From contig NZ_FNKP01000002.1 in the NCBI RefSeq assembly GCF_900099835.1, forward strand, positions 2,852,001-2,916,000: DNA of 64,000 nt, given 5' to 3'. Source of the DNA: Paraburkholderia fungorum (lineage in GTDB: Bacteria > Pseudomonadota > Gammaproteobacteria > Burkholderiales > Burkholderiaceae). Within the stretch, counting starts at the first letter, position 1, and each line of letters begins with the position of its first letter. The notes beneath the pieces were generated by a model, which was not told where the DNA came from, made no database searches, and saw only the letters and a list, made by a program, of their open reading frames with translations. The position numbers and the translations under genes are program-made. Below are positions 61,998 to 64,000 of this stretch, one piece after another.

Positions 61998-62396
61998 TTA
62001 GCCGCCCCAGGGACGTGCGCGTTTCAAGCCAGAGCTTGCCGAAGTCGACTGCGCGGCGCGGCGGGCGGCTTCTTCATAAGCGCTGACAGCAAACGCAAAC
62101 ACCGCCGGCAACGCGGTGGACGTGCCGAAATCCACGCCTTCATCAGTTTCCGGGTAAGGCAGATCGGACGGCCGCTGGAACAGCCCCAGCATTAGTGCGT
62201 CGTGCCGGCTGGCAAAACCGAGGTCTGCGAGAGCTTCGGCTTCGATAGCGTGCAGCAAACGCCACGTGAGCGGCACCTGCTGAACGATGTAACGTGCAGC
62301 GATATTGCGCACGATACGTTCGAGATCGCGCGCCGCGGTTTGGTAGCGCAGCGCGGCCAGAGCGTGATCGGTAGGGTCGGAAATCAGGTTGTTCAT
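61998..62396 (-). CDS. 132-residue hypothetical protein
   Basis: The ATG at 62396 follows GGAGCC. Helical (TDHALAALRYQTAARDLERIVRNIAARY, then LTWRLLHAIEAEALADLGFAS) with a Ser-rich end. No family recognised. It stands alone 70 bp upstream of the recombinase-like gene and may share its transcript. Confidence 0.55.
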   Translation of the reverse strand: MNNLISDPTDHALAALRYQTAARDLERIVRNIAARYIVQQVPLTWRLLHAIEAEALADLGFASRHDALMLGLFQRPSDLPYPETDEGVDFGTSTALPAVFAFAVSAYEEAARRAAQSTSASSGLKRARPWGG

Positions 62397-62501
62397 TATC
62401 GGCTCCAGTCGATAACCAATACTGTACAAACATACAGTGTTAGATGCAACCTCGGCCAAACGGCCAATCCCGGCAACTTCCTGCAGCGGTGCGCCAGGAC
62501 T

Positions 62502-63140
62502 TCAGCCGTGGATCACCACTAGCAGCGCCTTCGCCTCGCCCTTTCCCACATTGCGGATCGCGTGCGGCTCGTCGGCGACATAGCGCGCCGTGTCCGCAGC
62601 CTTGAGCCGCCTGGTCGTGCCGGCCGCTTCGATTTCAATCGATCCATTCAGCACCGTCAAATGCTCACGCGTACCCGGCTCGTGCGCGTTCGACACCAAC
62701 GCGCCACCCGCTTGCAGCGTCAACTCGTACCACTCGAATTTGCCGGCCAGCTCAATAGGCCCCCACACACGCAACTGATATCTGGCGTCGTGCCCGCTCA
62801 ACGTGGGAATGTCATGCGGACCCGAAACGGCAATGGCCTCCGGCGCTTTGGGCGGCGCAAACAGCGAATCGAGGCTGACGCCGAGCGCATTGGTCAACCG
62901 CCACGCGACCGCAATGGTCGGATTGGCCTTGTCGCGCTCGATCTCCGACAGCATCGATTTCGACACGCCGGCCGCGCGCGACAGATCGTCGAGCGTCATC
63001 CGCCGTTCGGCGCGCAAACGCTGAATCTGCTCGCCGACGCGCGGCGGTGCAGCAGTCGCCGGGACCGACGCTGTGCCTGAGGTGGCCGCCGCACTGCCCG
63101 CAGTGCGGCGAATTCCCGAACTTGCCATTTCCTGATCCAT
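62502..63140 (-). CDS. XRE-family regulator with cupin domain
   Basis: A 212-residue regulator. The helix-turn-helix is at about residues 36-92 (LRAERRMTLDDLSRAAGVSKSMLSEIERDKANPTIAVAWRLTNALG). A cupin sensor domain follows (EWYELTLQAGGALVSNAHEPGTREHLTVLNGSIEIE, ADEPHAIRN). It is divergent from kbl with a 189-bp gap, so it probably controls the threonine-degradation genes. Confidence 0.88.
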   Translation of the reverse strand: MDQEMASSGIRRTAGSAAATSGTASVPATAAPPRVGEQIQRLRAERRMTLDDLSRAAGVSKSMLSEIERDKANPTIAVAWRLTNALGVSLDSLFAPPKAPEAIAVSGPHDIPTLSGHDARYQLRVWGPIELAGKFEWYELTLQAGGALVSNAHEPGTREHLTVLNGSIEIEAAGTTRRLKAADTARYVADEPHAIRNVGKGEAKALLVVIHG

Positions 63141-63329
63141 CGTTTAGAGTTGTTCGATATACCGGATTTTAGTTCGGAAAAACGAAAAAATCCGATAAAA
63201 CTGACAGCCGACTATAACAGGCCGCTTCTTCCGCGCCCATGCCGAATGCACTCAAGCCGAAGCTACCGCTACCGCTAAGGCTGAAGCCGACGCAGATGCG
63301 GGCGCCCCCATTCATCAGGAGTCTGCTTC

Positions 63330-64000
63330 ATGCGTGACCAATACCTCGCCCACCTGCGCGGCACCCTCGATCAGATCCGCGCCGACGGGTTCTACAAGAA
63401 CGAGCGGGTGATCGACAGCCCGCAGTCGGCCGACATCCGCCTGGCCAACGGCGCGGCCGTGCTGAACTTCTGCGCGAACAATTACCTGGGCCTCGCCGAC
63501 GACGCCCGCCTGATCGAAGCCGCCAGGCGCGGCCTCGACAACGACGGCTTCGGCATGGCGTCGGTGCGCTTTATCTGCGGCACGCAAACCGTACACAAAC
63601 AGCTTGAGCACGCACTCGCCGCGTTCCTTCAAACCGACGATTGCATCCTCTATTCAAGCTGTTTCGACGCGAACGGCGGCCTGTTCGAAACCCTGCTCGA
63701 CGACAACGACGCGATCATCAGCGACGAGTTGAACCATGCGAGCATTATCGACGGCGTGCGGCTTTCGAAGGCGAAGCGTTTTCGCTACAAGAACAACGAC
63801 CTCGCCGATCTCGAAGCCAGACTGAAAGAGGCGGACGCCGCCGGCGCGCGCTTCAAACTGATCGCGACCGACGGCGTGTTCTCGATGGACGGCATCATCG
63901 CCGACCTCGCCGGCATCTGCGATCTCGCCGACCGCTACGGCGCGCTGGTCATGGTCGACGACTCGCATGCGGTGGGTTTTGTCGGCGAACACGGGCGCGG
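63330..64000 (+). CDS. kbl: 2-amino-3-ketobutyrate CoA ligase (5' part)
   Basis: Glycine C-acetyltransferase, a PLP enzyme that splits 2-amino-3-ketobutyrate with CoA into glycine and acetyl-CoA in threonine degradation. The ATG at 63330 follows AGGAG. Visible family segments: [50 protein letters not shown] and the [10 protein letters not shown] and [17 protein letters not shown] motifs. The frame is open at the window end, so the C-terminal part, including the PLP lysine, is not seen. Confidence 0.93.
   Translation, partial: MRDQYLAHLRGTLDQIRADGFYKNERVIDSPQSADIRLANGAAVLNFCANNYLGLADDARLIEAARRGLDNDGFGMASVRFICGTQTVHKQLEHALAAFLQTDDCILYSSCFDANGGLFETLLDDNDAIISDELNHASIIDGVRLSKAKRFRYKNNDLADLEARLKEADAAGARFKLIATDGVFSMDGIIADLAGICDLADRYGALVMVDDSHAVGFVGEHGR

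Overview
The window looks like a Burkholderiales genome, most likely Paraburkholderia or Burkholderia. It is GC-rich, carries a complete-looking hopanoid locus, and encodes many small families typical of that group. The 53.4-61.9 kb stretch carries parA, parB, a plasmid-type repA, replicon-specific parS palindromes and about twenty iterons. That places the window at the replication origin of a secondary chromosome (chromosome 2 type) or megaplasmid, not at the dnaA/oriC origin of the main chromosome.

Layout. 0-6.9 kb: assorted chromosomal genes (secreted nuclease, Crp/Fnr regulator, Mpo1-like protein, RarD, EgtD, acylphosphatase). 7.0-17.4 kb and 35.9-40.8 kb: one hopanoid locus in two halves. 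The left half holds hpnA, hpnB, hpnC, ispH, hpnM (MlaC-like), hpnN (RND exporter), mlaA and an acyl-CoA thioesterase. The right half holds the hpnD-hpnE-shc-hpnG operon. Together they cover isoprenoid supply (IspH), farnesyl-PP to squalene (HpnD, HpnC, HpnE), cyclisation (Shc), side-chain processing (HpnG) and transport to the outer membrane (HpnM, HpnN, MlaA).

17.35-35.46 kb: an 18.1 kb integrated element that splits the locus. It recombined into the first codons of the thioesterase gene, leaving a 23-bp att repeat at both ends, and it now supplies the upstream region of that gene. It carries a P4-type integrase, an AlpA-like regulator, small and large terminase, a tape-measure-like protein with a lytic transglycosylase domain, a putative hub protein, a glycine-rich fibre-like protein, a replication protein with iterons inside its gene, and many tightly overlapping small genes. 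No portal, capsid, tail-tube or lysis cassette is recognisable, so it may be a phage satellite or an unusual mini-prophage. Eight scattered copies of a double palindrome built on ATTGCAAT run through it. This element is the best candidate in the window for an undescribed system.

41-53.3 kb: a CheY/CheC-like/diguanylate cyclase operon, a hybrid histidine kinase, a stress-type protein, an FMN reductase, a gluconate-type permease, an orphan SsuA-like binding protein, an ArsC-family protein and several small genes. 53.4-61.9 kb: the partition and origin module (parS, parA, parB, repA, iterons, an AT-rich block, a KfrA-like coiled-coil protein and a degenerate tyrosine recombinase). 62-64 kb: a small hypothetical gene, a XRE-cupin regulator and, divergent from it, the 5' part of kbl (threonine catabolism), which runs off the end.
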